A stretch of DNA of 33,924 bases from Candidatus Accumulibacter regalis (GTDB lineage: Bacteria > Pseudomonadota > Gammaproteobacteria > Burkholderiales > Rhodocyclaceae), in contig JEMY01000041.1 in assembly GCA_000585075.1 (NCBI GenBank), positions 1-33,924 on the forward strand, read 5' to 3'. Of the stretch, positions 9,143 to 16,759 are shown in pieces. Below the pieces are notes generated by a model. The model was not told the origin of the DNA. It saw only the letters and a program-made list of their open reading frames with translations, and made no database searches. Each line of letters starts with the position of its first letter. Position 1 is the first letter of the stretch. The position numbers and the translations under genes were made by a program.

Positions 9143-11446
9143 CTAGCGACCCACCAGGTGCTGCAGGGCGACCCACGCCTGACCGACGCTCAGCCCGCCG
9201 TCGTTGGGCGGCACCTGGCGCGCCTCGATCAGACGCATCCCCTGCGCACTCAGTCGAGTCCGCAAGCCGCTGACCAGCACCTGGTTGAGGAAGCAGCCGC
9301 CGCTGCCGACCACCGCCTCTTCATCCGGCACCAGCGTGCGCAGCCAGTCGGCGAGCGCGGCGATCAGCGTCGCATGAAACAGCGCCGCACCGCGCTCGGG
9401 GTTCTTTTCATCGGCCAGCACCGCCAGCAGCGGCAGCAGATCGAGCCGGCCCTGGGAAATCTTCCAGCCCAGGTCCAGGGGCAGGACGTCGCCGTAGCGC
9501 TGCGCCATGCCCTCGAGCAGCATCGCCGCCTGGCCTTCGTAGGCCATCACTGCCTTGATCCCGAGCAGACCGGCGGCGGCGTCGAAGATCCGCCCCATGC
9601 TCGACGTCGGCGGACAGTTGACATTGCCGGCGAGCATCTGCGCGACGGCCGGTGCCGCCTGCTGCGCCGCGTAGCGCTCGACGATCTCCTTGTTGCGCCC
9701 GAGTCGATGCAGCACCGCTGCCGCCATCCGCCAGGGTTCGCTGGCCGCGCGGTCGCCGCCGGGAAGCGCCAGCGGCGCCAGCGAGCCGAGGCGCCTGAAG
9801 CTGTCGCCATCGACGCGCAGCAGTTCCCCCCCCCAGGCCGCGCCATCGCTGCCGACGCCGACACCGTCCAGCGACAGGGCCAGCGCCTTGCCCTGCATGC
9901 CGTGTTCAGCGAGAACCGCCGCGGCGTGCGCATGATGGTGTTGTACGCCGAGCAGGGGCAGTCGCCGCTGCTCGGCGAATTCAGCGGCGAAGCGGGTCGA
10001 GTGAAAATCCGGGTGCAGGTCGTGCGCGACGATGGCCGGTTCGACGCCGAGCAGTTTCACCATCTGGGCGACGTTCTCCTCGAGGAAATCGCAGACAGCG
10101 GCGTTGTCGAGGTCGCCAACATGCTGCGACACGAAAGCCTCGTCGCCGCGCGTGACGCAGATCGTGTTCTTGAACCAGCCGCCGACGGCGAGCACCGAAG
10201 GGCCCGAGATCGGCAACTTGATCGCCCGCGGCGTATAGCCACGCGCCCGCCGGATAAACTGCAGGCCACCGCTGGTGATGCGTGCGACGCTATCGTCGCA
10301 GCGGGTGACGATGTCGCGGTCGTGGGTCAGAAAGGCGTCGGCAATGCCGTAGAGGCGCAGCAGGGCTTCATTGTTGCCGACCACCAGCGGCTCGCCGCCG
10401 GGGTTGGCGCTGGTCATCACCAGCGCCAGATCCTGCGCCCTTTCGAGCCATCCCAGGCCCGGCGGACGATTCGCCGCTTCGTGAAAGAGCAGGAACTGCA
10501 GCGGCGTGTAAGGCAGCATCACCCCCAGCCAGCTCAGCCCGGGCGCCACGCCGGGCAAGGCGGCGTCGCAGTTGCCGCGCTTCTTGATCAGGATCGCCGG
10601 CCGCGTCGGCAGGGTCAGCAGTCCCGGCTCGCCGATCCCCATCTGCACGAACATCGCCGCCGAGGCGGCATTGGCGAGCATGACCACGAAGGGCTTCTCG
10701 TCGCGCTGCTTGCGCTCGCGCAGGAGCGCGACGGCGACGGCATTGCGGGCGTCGCAGGCCAGATGAAAGCCCCCCAGCCCCTTGATGGCGACGATCTTCC
10801 CGGCGCGCAGCAGGGCCAGGGTCGCGGCCAGCGGGTCGCCAGGCAGGGGCTGCCCCTCGGCATCGACGAGGCGCAACTGCGGGCCACATTTGGGACAGCA
10901 GTTGGCCTCGGCGTGAAAACGACGATCCTCGGGCTTGCGATATTCGTGCTGACACTTCGGGCACATGACGAAGGGCTTGAGGCTGGTGCGCACGCGGTCG
11001 TAGGGCAGGCCACGGCTGATCGTGTAGCGCGGCCCGCAATTGGTACAGTTGGAAAAAGCGTAGCGCCAGCGCCGATTGCTGGGTTCGAAGGTCTCGGCCA
11101 GGCAGTCGCGGCAGACCGCCGTATCGTGCCCGATCATCGTCCCCACCCGACCACTGCGGCTGTCGATGATCACGAACTCGCGGCCATCGTGCGCTGCCGG
11201 CGCCGCAGCACGGGCGACCACGCCACTGACGCGAGCCAGCGGCGGTGCTTCCTGCTCGAGTCGGTCGATGAGACTCTTGACCTGCTCGGCCGCCCCGCAG
11301 ACCTCGATTTCGACGCCACGCGAGTCGTTGCGAACCCAGCCGCCGAGCCCCAGTTCGCGGGCCAGGCGCCAGACGAAGGGGCGAAAACCAACGCCCTGAA
11401 CGACGCCGCTGACGCGGATGTTCTGGCAAACCACGCTCTCCGCCAT
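9143..11446 (-). CDS. hypF: HypF, carbamoyltransferase
   Basis: HypF makes carbamoyl-adenylate from carbamoyl phosphate and transfers the carbamoyl group to HypE, the first step of cyanide-ligand synthesis. The 767-residue protein shows an acylphosphatase domain (SGVVQGVGFRPFVWRLA, residues about 10-100), two zinc-finger segments (CRDC...CTNC and CPKC...CPKC), a YrdC-like nucleotide-binding domain, and a Kae1-like C-terminal domain (GVQHHHAHAAAVLAEHG, GSGGCFLNQVL). ATG at 11446 has a GGGAGG ribosome site 5 bp upstream and starts 1 bp from the hypB stop, so it is preferred over an upstream in-frame ATG at 11482. A run of nine G (plus strand 9826-9834, read as C) lies inside the gene. Confidence 0.96.
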   Translation of the reverse strand: MAESVVCQNIRVSGVVQGVGFRPFVWRLARELGLGGWVRNDSRGVEIEVCGAAEQVKSLIDRLEQEAPPLARVSGVVARAAAPAAHDGREFVIIDSRSGRVGTMIGHDTAVCRDCLAETFEPSNRRWRYAFSNCTNCGPRYTISRGLPYDRVRTSLKPFVMCPKCQHEYRKPEDRRFHAEANCCPKCGPQLRLVDAEGQPLPGDPLAATLALLRAGKIVAIKGLGGFHLACDARNAVAVALLRERKQRDEKPFVVMLANAASAAMFVQMGIGEPGLLTLPTRPAILIKKRGNCDAALPGVAPGLSWLGVMLPYTPLQFLLFHEAANRPPGLGWLERAQDLALVMTSANPGGEPLVVGNNEALLRLYGIADAFLTHDRDIVTRCDDSVARITSGGLQFIRRARGYTPRAIKLPISGPSVLAVGGWFKNTICVTRGDEAFVSQHVGDLDNAAVCDFLEENVAQMVKLLGVEPAIVAHDLHPDFHSTRFAAEFAEQRRLPLLGVQHHHAHAAAVLAEHGMQGKALALSLDGVGVGSDGAAWGGELLRVDGDSFRRLGSLAPLALPGGDRAASEPWRMAAAVLHRLGRNKEIVERYAAQQAAPAVAQMLAGNVNCPPTSSMGRIFDAAAGLLGIKAVMAYEGQAAMLLEGMAQRYGDVLPLDLGWKISQGRLDLLPLLAVLADEKNPERGAALFHATLIAALADWLRTLVPDEEAVVGSGGCFLNQVLVSGLRTRLSAQGMRLIEARQVPPNDGGLSVGQAWVALQHLVGR
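9826..9834. repeat. Nine-base C homopolymer inside hypF
   Basis: Nine consecutive C on the plus strand (G in the hypF sense) encode part of WGGE. A gain or loss of one base would truncate HypF about 210 residues before its end. The frame is intact in this sequence. This could be a slippage site or simply a glycine-coding run. Confidence 0.85.
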
Positions 11447-11447
11447 G

Positions 11448-12452
11448 TCAGCCTCCCGAAGCCGCAGAGAGCTGCGTTTCAAGCTCGACGATGCGCCGCC
11501 GCAGCGTCGCCATCGCCCCTTCTTTCTTCTCTTGTCGCGCCTTGCAACCAGCGCTCAGCCAGGCCAGCCACTGCTCGACACCCTCACCCGTGGTCGCCGA
11601 GACCTCGATCACCTGCAGCGCCGGATTGATCTGCCTGGCGTAAGCGATCGCCCGCTCGCTGTCGAAGGCGACGTAGGGCAGCAGGTCGACCTTGTTGACC
11701 AGCATCAGCGACGCGGCGGCGAACATGGCGGAATACTTCAGCGGCTTGTCGTCGCCCTCGGTCACCGAAAGGATCACCACCTTGTGCGCCTCGCCAAGGT
11801 CGAAGGCCGCCGGACAAACGAGATTGCCGACGTTTTCGATCAGCAGCAGCGAATCGTCGGCCGGCGCCAGCTCGTCGACCGCGTGGCCGACCATGTGCGC
11901 GTCCAGATGACAGCCCTTGCCGGTGTTGATCTGCACTGCCGGCGCGCCGCTGGCGCGGATGCGTTCGGCGTCGTGGCTGGTTTGCTGGTCGCCCTCGATG
12001 ACGGCGATGGAAAGTCTCCCGTTCAACGCCGCAATCGTGCGGCAGAGCAGGCTGGTCTTTCCCGAACCGGGACTGGAAACGAGATTGACGGCGAAGATGC
12101 CATGGTCCTCGAAACGACGCCGGTTCTGGGCCGCGTAGGCGTTGTTCTTGGCCAGAATGTCGCGTTCGATGCGCAGCCTCCGCGATGGCGTCCCGGCGTC
12201 TGCCGCGGCCGCTTCGCCGGCGTGGTGGTGCGCATGGTGATGCGCGTGCCCGGCAGCCGATCGCTGCGCGTTCCGGCCGCCGTCTGCAGCAAGCGCAACG
12301 TAGCTCATGCGGCGATGAGCCGGGCCGGCGCCCTCGTCGATCGATCGTGGCGGCGCATGGCCGCGCGCGAACTGCTGATTGTCTTCCTGCCCGGAGACTG
12401 CCTTACCGGCAACCCGAGTCTCCCCGGCACCGCAACCGCAAGTGGTACACAT
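11448..12452 (-). CDS. hypB: HypB, nickel-delivery GTPase
   Basis: HypB is a SIMIBI-class GTPase that, with HypA, inserts nickel into the hydrogenase large subunit. The 334 residues begin MCTTCGCG, the N-terminal high-affinity nickel motif CXXCGC, followed by a His-rich stretch (HAHHHAHHH) that can store nickel. The G domain follows, with P-loop [12 protein letters not shown], metal-binding [17 protein letters not shown] and the NKVDLL base-recognition motif. After the GTPase fold there is an extra basic, helical tail (KARQEKKEG to the end). AAGGAGA upstream of ATG 12452 supports the start. Confidence 0.96.
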   Translation of the reverse strand: MCTTCGCGAGETRVAGKAVSGQEDNQQFARGHAPPRSIDEGAGPAHRRMSYVALAADGGRNAQRSAAGHAHHHAHHHAGEAAAADAGTPSRRLRIERDILAKNNAYAAQNRRRFEDHGIFAVNLVSSPGSGKTSLLCRTIAALNGRLSIAVIEGDQQTSHDAERIRASGAPAVQINTGKGCHLDAHMVGHAVDELAPADDSLLLIENVGNLVCPAAFDLGEAHKVVILSVTEGDDKPLKYSAMFAAASLMLVNKVDLLPYVAFDSERAIAYARQINPALQVIEVSATTGEGVEQWLAWLSAGCKARQEKKEGAMATLRRRIVELETQLSAASGG

Positions 12453-12473
12453 CTACTGTCTCCTTGTTCATTA

Positions 12474-12815
12474 TTATTCGACCTCCAGCTCCTTGACCCG
12501 CATCTCGGTTCCGCCGGTTGCTTGAACCGGATAACCTCCGCAGGCTGGGCAGGGGTCGTAACGGGCAGCAAGCCGCACCGTCTGATTGCAATTAAAACAT
12601 AAACCTTCGCCAGCCACTTCAATCACCTTCAGAACAGCGCCATCGGCCAGCGTGCCGCTCATCACGGCGTCGAAACAGAAGCGCATGGCTTCCGGCTCGA
12701 CGGCAGCGAGTTCGCCGATTTCCAGGAACACGGTCCTCACCCGCTCGAAGCGCTGCTCACGCGCCGCGTCCTCGACAAGCTGCAGCACGCCCATGGCCAG
12801 CGACATCTCATGCAT
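12474..12815 (-). CDS. hypA: HypA, nickel metallochaperone
   Basis: This 113-residue protein begins MHEMSL; the N-terminal Met-His pair is the nickel-binding site. A structural zinc site is formed by CFNC and CPAC, 12 residues apart, in the C-terminal half. It works with HypB to load nickel into pre-hydrogenase. The start overlaps the end of hupK by 8 bp. Confidence 0.96.
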   Translation of the reverse strand: MHEMSLAMGVLQLVEDAAREQRFERVRTVFLEIGELAAVEPEAMRFCFDAVMSGTLADGAVLKVIEVAGEGLCFNCNQTVRLAARYDPCPACGGYPVQATGGTEMRVKELEVE

Positions 12816-13800
12816 CGTCGACGGTCACCGCGAAGGCGGCGCAGGGGTCGAGCGACAAGGCCAGGCGGCGAGCCGCCAGCGCCGCTTCGGCACGCGTTCG
12901 GGCCGGGCGACCGGCCATTTCGCGGACAAAGGCGCCCTGCGGGTGAAAATTCCATTCGGTCGGCGCGACGATGGCGTAACGCGCCACCCGGTCGCCGTCG
13001 AGTTCGACGCGGTGCAACAGGGTGCCGCGGGCCGTTTCGACCCGTGCCAGCCCGCAACGTTCGGCAACCGCCGCCGCATCGAGACAGGTCGACCACTGTT
13101 CGGGCTCGGCCAATCCCCGCGCAAGCCCGCGCAGATCGGCATAGCGGGCCTGCAGCCGTGCCTGCAGCCGCTGCCCGTCAGCGAGCAGCGCCGACACCGC
13201 GGGATCGTCGGCGTGTCGCGCGAGCGCTCCCGTCTCGGCCGGCTGGCCGGCGAAAGTGGGTCGTTCGGAAAAATGATCGCCGTGGAAATGCGACTCCCAC
13301 TCGGCTGCCGACAGGCGCGGCAGCAAGGCCACCGGGGCGGAGCGCAGACGATCGTCGAAGCACGGCGGCGCTTCTGCGTCCAGCCAGGCAAGCAGCCGGG
13401 CGCCGAAGGCCGCCGCGCCTAGGCCATCAGCGACGCCCAGCAAGCGCTTGCGCCAGAGCAGGAATTCACCCTGCCGCGACGGCTCTCCGCGCAACTGCGG
13501 CCAGTCGAGCAACAGCCGCCACAGGTGTTCGCCGATGGCTTCCAGGGTCACGGCCAGTGTCTGCGCCGGCGTCGCAGAGATGTCGGAGCGCTGACCACGC
13601 GCGGCCAGCAGCGACAGACGCGCCGCCGAATCCTGAGCATGGCGACAAAGACCGAACAGGCGGGGAACGAATTCAAGGACGCGGGCAAACGGCAGTCCGC
13701 GCAGCGCACGCGCGGCCATCGGTCGCGTCGAAGCAACCCCGGCGGCAACGATTTGCCGGCCATCCCACGTGAGTTCCAGCTGCAGAACGCCCTGTTCCAC
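12808..13800 (-). CDS. hupK: HupK/HoxV-like hydrogenase maturation scaffold (degenerate large-subunit paralogue)
   Basis: HupK/HoxV proteins resemble [NiFe] large subunits but have lost most metal ligands; they are thought to act as scaffolds in assembling the Fe(CN)2CO unit. Here RLFGLCRHAQ replaces the usual RxCGxCxxxH and LDPCAAFAVTVDDA replaces DPCxxCxxH, leaving one Cys in each motif. The segment RYAIVAPTEWNFHPQGAFVREMAG is clearly large-subunit-like. The GTG at 13800 (330 residues) is chosen because GGGAG lies 7 bp upstream; another GTG at 13806 has that site only 1 bp away. It is the first gene of the hyp/hox operon, the position hoxV holds immediately before hypA in Ralstonia. Confidence 0.85.
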   Translation of the reverse strand: MEQGVLQLELTWDGRQIVAAGVASTRPMAARALRGLPFARVLEFVPRLFGLCRHAQDSAARLSLLAARGQRSDISATPAQTLAVTLEAIGEHLWRLLLDWPQLRGEPSRQGEFLLWRKRLLGVADGLGAAAFGARLLAWLDAEAPPCFDDRLRSAPVALLPRLSAAEWESHFHGDHFSERPTFAGQPAETGALARHADDPAVSALLADGQRLQARLQARYADLRGLARGLAEPEQWSTCLDAAAVAERCGLARVETARGTLLHRVELDGDRVARYAIVAPTEWNFHPQGAFVREMAGRPARTRAEAALAARRLALSLDPCAAFAVTVDDA

Positions 13801-13827
13801 CGTCACGCTCCCGGAAAGTGTCTTCAG

Positions 13828-13833
13828 ACGATA
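13828..13833 (-). promoter_or_regulatory. Putative -10 element for the hupK-hyp-hox operon
   Basis: On the minus strand these bases read TATCGT, four of six matches to TATAAT. A start site near 13821 would put the FNR-like box centre at about -41. No convincing sigma-54 (GG-N10-GC) promoter was found in this gap. This is inferred from spacing only. Confidence 0.4.
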
Positions 13834-13854
13834 GCAAAAGCCTTTGAATCGATT

Positions 13855-13868
13855 TTGATTTCGGTCAA
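13855..13868. promoter_or_regulatory. FNR/ANR-type binding site in the divergent hupK/ccmA region
   Basis: The 14-mer reads TTGAT-TTCG-GTCAA, one mismatch from the FNR/ANR/DNR consensus TTGAT-N4-ATCAA. It sits in the intergenic region between divergent hupK and ccmA. Its centre (13861.5) lies about 41 bp from the start site predicted by a -10-like element on either side. That is the class II activator position for both promoters at once. Confidence 0.7.
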
Positions 13869-13890
13869 TCCGCGGCTAAACTGCCGCCTT

Positions 13891-13896
13891 CACAAT
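13891..13896 (+). promoter_or_regulatory. Putative -10 element for the ccm operon
   Basis: CACAAT matches TATAAT at four of six positions. It lies where a class II FNR-dependent promoter would place it: box centre at -41.5 relative to a start near 13903. The leader to ccmA would be about 37 bases. Inferred from spacing. Confidence 0.4.
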
Positions 13897-13939
13897 ACGG
13901 CCTCGCCGGCCCTTGCCTTTTTCCGGGATTTCCCTCTGC

Positions 13940-14581
13940 ATGCTTGAAGCTTCGAATCTGGAATGCGTACGCGGTGAGCGCAGCCTCTTCGCCGACGTCA
14001 GCTTTCGGCTTGATGGCGGCGAGATGCTCTACCTGCAGGGAACCAATGGCTCGGGCAAGACCAGCCTGCTGCGCATGCTCTGTGCCCTGACCCCGGCCGT
14101 CAGTGGCGAGATTCTCTGGCGGGGCACCCCGATCGGCAAGCTCGGCGAGGAGTTTCGCAGCCAGCTGTGCTACCTCGGGCACCAGAACGCCATCAAGGAA
14201 GAACTGACGCCGCTGGAAAACCTGCTCTCTGCGGCCCGACTGGCGCAGGCAGCGCTCGACGAGGACGCGGCGCTCGACGCGCTGGCCCTGGTCGGGCTTC
14301 GCGGGCGCGAGGATCTCGCCTGCCGCTACCTTTCGCAGGGTCAGAAGCGGCGCGCGGCGCTGGCCCGCCTGGTCAACGAGAAACGTCCGCTCTGGGTTCT
14401 CGACGAGCCCTACGTGGCGCTCGACCCGGCTGCCGTCGAACTGGTCGCCGGACTGATCGGCGCCCATTTGCAGGCCGGCGGGCTGGCGGTGCTGACCACC
14501 CACCAGACGGTCGCCGTGCCGGCGGGCGCCGTGCGCGGATTGTGGCTTGGCGATGGCGATGCCACGCAGCGGTCGCGGTAG
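13940..14581 (+). CDS. ccmA: CcmA, ATP-binding subunit of the heme-handling ABC transporter
   Basis: This is the ATPase of the CcmABCD complex, which releases holo-CcmE (heme chaperone) from CcmC for cytochrome c maturation. The 213 residues carry Walker A GTNGSGKT (residues 34-41), an ABC signature written LSQGQKRR, Walker B LWVLDEP and the switch His in LTTHQ. ATG at 13940 gives the conserved short N-terminus; an in-frame TTG at 13913 is disfavoured. It is the first gene of a complete ccmABCDEFGHI operon. Confidence 0.96.
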   Translation: MLEASNLECVRGERSLFADVSFRLDGGEMLYLQGTNGSGKTSLLRMLCALTPAVSGEILWRGTPIGKLGEEFRSQLCYLGHQNAIKEELTPLENLLSAARLAQAALDEDAALDALALVGLRGREDLACRYLSQGQKRRAALARLVNEKRPLWVLDEPYVALDPAAVELVAGLIGAHLQAGGLAVLTTHQTVAVPAGAVRGLWLGDGDATQRSR

Positions 14582-14589
14582 ATTACAAG

Positions 14590-15258
14590 ATGCTAATATT
14601 GCTCCGTGCCGTGATCGGCCGCGACCTGCGCCTGGCCATGCGCCGACAGGCCGACATCGTCGCAGCAGCGTTCTTTTTCATCATCGTGGTCAGCCTTTTC
14701 CCGCTCGGCGTCGGACCCGAACCCGACCAGTTGCGGCGCATGGCGCCCGGGGTCTTGTGGGTCGCCGCGTTGTTGGCGACGATGCTTTCGCTGCCGCGGC
14801 TGTTTGCCGACGACCATCGCGACGGGACGCTCGAACAACTGGCGCTGGCGCCGCAGCCGTTGGCCTTGATCGTGCTCGGCAAGGTCATTGCCCACTGGCT
14901 GGTGGCCGGACTGCCGCTGGTCGTGCTCGCACCGGTCCTCGGCATCCAGTTCGACCTGAGCCAGGACGCGCTGGCGGTGCTCACCGTTTCGCTGCTCATC
15001 GGCACGCCCGCGCTGTCCGGGATCGGCGCCATCGGTGCAGCGCTGACCTTGGGCGTGCGCGGTGGCGGTGTGCTACTGTCGCTGCTGGTCCTGCCGCTGT
15101 ACATTCCGGTGCTGATTTTCGGTGCCGGCGCGGTCGATGCGACGGTCAGCGGACTCGGACCGCAAGCCCATTTGTCGCTGCTCGGCGCACTCGCGCTGGG
15201 CGGCGTGTTTTTTGCGCCGTGGCCAACTGCCGCGGCCCTCAGAGTTGCCCTGGAATAA
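14590..15258 (+). CDS. ccmB: CcmB, membrane permease of the CcmABCD complex
   Basis: This is a 222-residue integral membrane protein with about six hydrophobic segments (for example AAAFFFIIVVSLFPLGVG and LLSLLVLPLYIPVLIFGAG). The family hallmark is the early FADDHRDGTLEQLALAP loop that contacts the ATPase. It starts 8 bp after ccmA, and its TAA stop directly abuts the ccmC ATG, implying translational coupling. Confidence 0.95.
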   Translation: MLILLRAVIGRDLRLAMRRQADIVAAAFFFIIVVSLFPLGVGPEPDQLRRMAPGVLWVAALLATMLSLPRLFADDHRDGTLEQLALAPQPLALIVLGKVIAHWLVAGLPLVVLAPVLGIQFDLSQDALAVLTVSLLIGTPALSGIGAIGAALTLGVRGGGVLLSLLVLPLYIPVLIFGAGAVDATVSGLGPQAHLSLLGALALGGVFFAPWPTAAALRVALE

Positions 15259-16008
15259 ATGACTGACAGAGTAATCAACTGGTTCAAGTACGCCAGCCCG
15301 CAGACTTTCTACCCGCTCGCCGGCAAGCTGATTCCGTGGTTCTGGGCACTCGCTGCGCTGTTCGGTATCGCCGGGCTGGTGATCGGCTTCCTGATCGCGC
15401 CGACCGACGCGCAGCAGGGCGAAGGCTATCGGATCATCTTCCTGCATGTACCGGCGTCGTGGATGTCGATGTTCCTCTACCTGGTCATGGCTTTCTGGGC
15501 CGGCATCGGGCTGGCTTTCAACATCCGCCTGTCGGGAATGATGGCCTCGGCGCTGGCGCCGACCGGCGCGCTTTTCGCCTTCCTGTCGCTATGGACGGGC
15601 GCCCTGTGGGGCAAACCGATGTGGGGCACCTGGTGGGTGTGGGACGCGCGCCTGACTTCGGAACTGATCCTGCTCTTCCTGTACATCGGCTTCATCGCCC
15701 TGCAGGCGGCGATCGACGATCCGCGCCGCGCCGACAAGGCAGGCGCGATCCTGGCGCTGGTCGGAGTGGTGAACATTCCGATCATCTATTTTTCCGTCAA
15801 GTGGTGGAACACCCTGCATCAGGGCGCCTCGGTGAGTCTGACCAAGGCCCCGAGCATGGCCGCCATGATGCTCTGGGGAATGCTGCTCTGCGCGCTGGGC
15901 TGCTGGATGTACAGCATCGCCGTCGGGCTGATGCGCGTGCGGGCGATCATGCTCGAACGCGAACGACACACCGACTGGGTGCGCGAGTTGCTCGCCGGCA
16001 AGGAGTAG
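15259..16008 (+). CDS. ccmC: CcmC, heme-handling protein that loads CcmE
   Basis: CcmC binds heme at the periplasmic face and attaches it covalently to CcmE. The 249 residues include about six membrane spans, the tryptophan-rich signature WGTWWVWDARLTSELIL, and two flanking histidines (FLHVPASW and NTLHQG) expected to ligate heme. ATG immediately follows the ccmB stop. Confidence 0.96.
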   Translation: MTDRVINWFKYASPQTFYPLAGKLIPWFWALAALFGIAGLVIGFLIAPTDAQQGEGYRIIFLHVPASWMSMFLYLVMAFWAGIGLAFNIRLSGMMASALAPTGALFAFLSLWTGALWGKPMWGTWWVWDARLTSELILLFLYIGFIALQAAIDDPRRADKAGAILALVGVVNIPIIYFSVKWWNTLHQGASVSLTKAPSMAAMMLWGMLLCALGCWMYSIAVGLMRVRAIMLERERHTDWVRELLAGKE

Positions 16009-16012
16009 GACT

Positions 16013-16243
16013 ATGCACTGGAACAGTTTTGCCGAGTTCCTGGCCATGGGCAACCACGGCCTCTACGTCTGGGGCTCGGTGGTAGTGATGGCCGTGCTGA
16101 TGCTTGCGGAACCGATGCTGCTGATGCGCGGTCGGAAGACCCTGGTGGCGCGCCTCAAACGCCAGCTGCGCGCCGAGCAAGCGGAAACTCTGGCCAATCG
16201 CTCGGCAAGCAGGCAATCGCGTCGCAACACCCCACAGGAGTAA
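16013..16243 (+). CDS. ccmD: CcmD, small membrane protein of the CcmABCD complex
   Basis: This 76-residue protein has one membrane helix (HGLYVWGSVVVMAVLMLAEP) followed by a strongly basic cytoplasmic tail. That is the usual CcmD topology, though the tail is somewhat long. CcmD is needed to release holo-CcmE from CcmABC. It sits between ccmC and ccmE, separated by 4 and 3 bp. Confidence 0.9.
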   Translation: MHWNSFAEFLAMGNHGLYVWGSVVVMAVLMLAEPMLLMRGRKTLVARLKRQLRAEQAETLANRSASRQSRRNTPQE

Positions 16244-16246
16244 AGC

Positions 16247-16726
16247 TTGAAACCTCGTCACAAGCGTATTGCCTTGATCGCCGGCGGCCTGGCCATTCTC
16301 GGCATCGCCGCCATGCTGGTGCTCAATGCCTTCCAGAGCAATCTGGTGTTCTTCTTTTCGCCGACCCAGGTCGCCGCCGGCGAAGCACCGACCGGCAAGA
16401 GCTTCCGCATCGGCGGCATGGTCAAGGAAGGCTCCCTGGAGCGTCAGGCCGACGGCATCACCATGCGTTTCGTGGTCACCGACACCGACAAGGAAATGAC
16501 GGTTGCCTACCAGGGAATCCTCCCCGATCTTTTCCGCGAAGGGAAAGGCGTCGTCGCGCAGGGCAAGCTCGGCGACGGAGGCGTGTTCACCGCTTCCGAA
16601 GTGCTCGCCAAGCACGACGAGAACTACATGCCGCCGGAAGCGGCCAAGGCCGTCGGTGACGCCCACGAGCGGGCGGCGGCCAACAAGGCGGCGGCGGAAG
16701 CCGCCAGCCAGACCAGCAAGCAATAG
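16247..16726 (+). CDS. ccmE: CcmE, periplasmic heme chaperone
   Basis: CcmE is a membrane-anchored OB-fold protein that binds heme covalently and passes it to CcmFH. The 159 residues have an N-terminal anchor (about 8-28), an OB domain, and the heme-attachment motif [12 protein letters not shown] with His123 and Tyr127, equivalent to E. coli His130 and Tyr134. The start is a TTG at 16247 with GGAG 6 bases upstream; no ATG fits. The flexible alanine-rich C-terminus is typical. Confidence 0.95.
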   Translation: MKPRHKRIALIAGGLAILGIAAMLVLNAFQSNLVFFFSPTQVAAGEAPTGKSFRIGGMVKEGSLERQADGITMRFVVTDTDKEMTVAYQGILPDLFREGKGVVAQGKLGDGGVFTASEVLAKHDENYMPPEAAKAVGDAHERAAANKAAAEAASQTSKQ

Positions 16727-16759
16727 CATGTACACACGCAACATTCGGACGATAGGCCC

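Noticed and set aside
9158-11629. Plus-strand open frame of about 823 codons opposite hypF
   Set aside because: Longest shadow in the window, but it mirrors HypF codons and has no family features.
13801-13939. Sigma-54 promoter for hupK, expected because HoxA is an NtrC-type activator
   Set aside because: No GG-N10-GC pair with a reasonable -24/-12 match was found on the minus strand.
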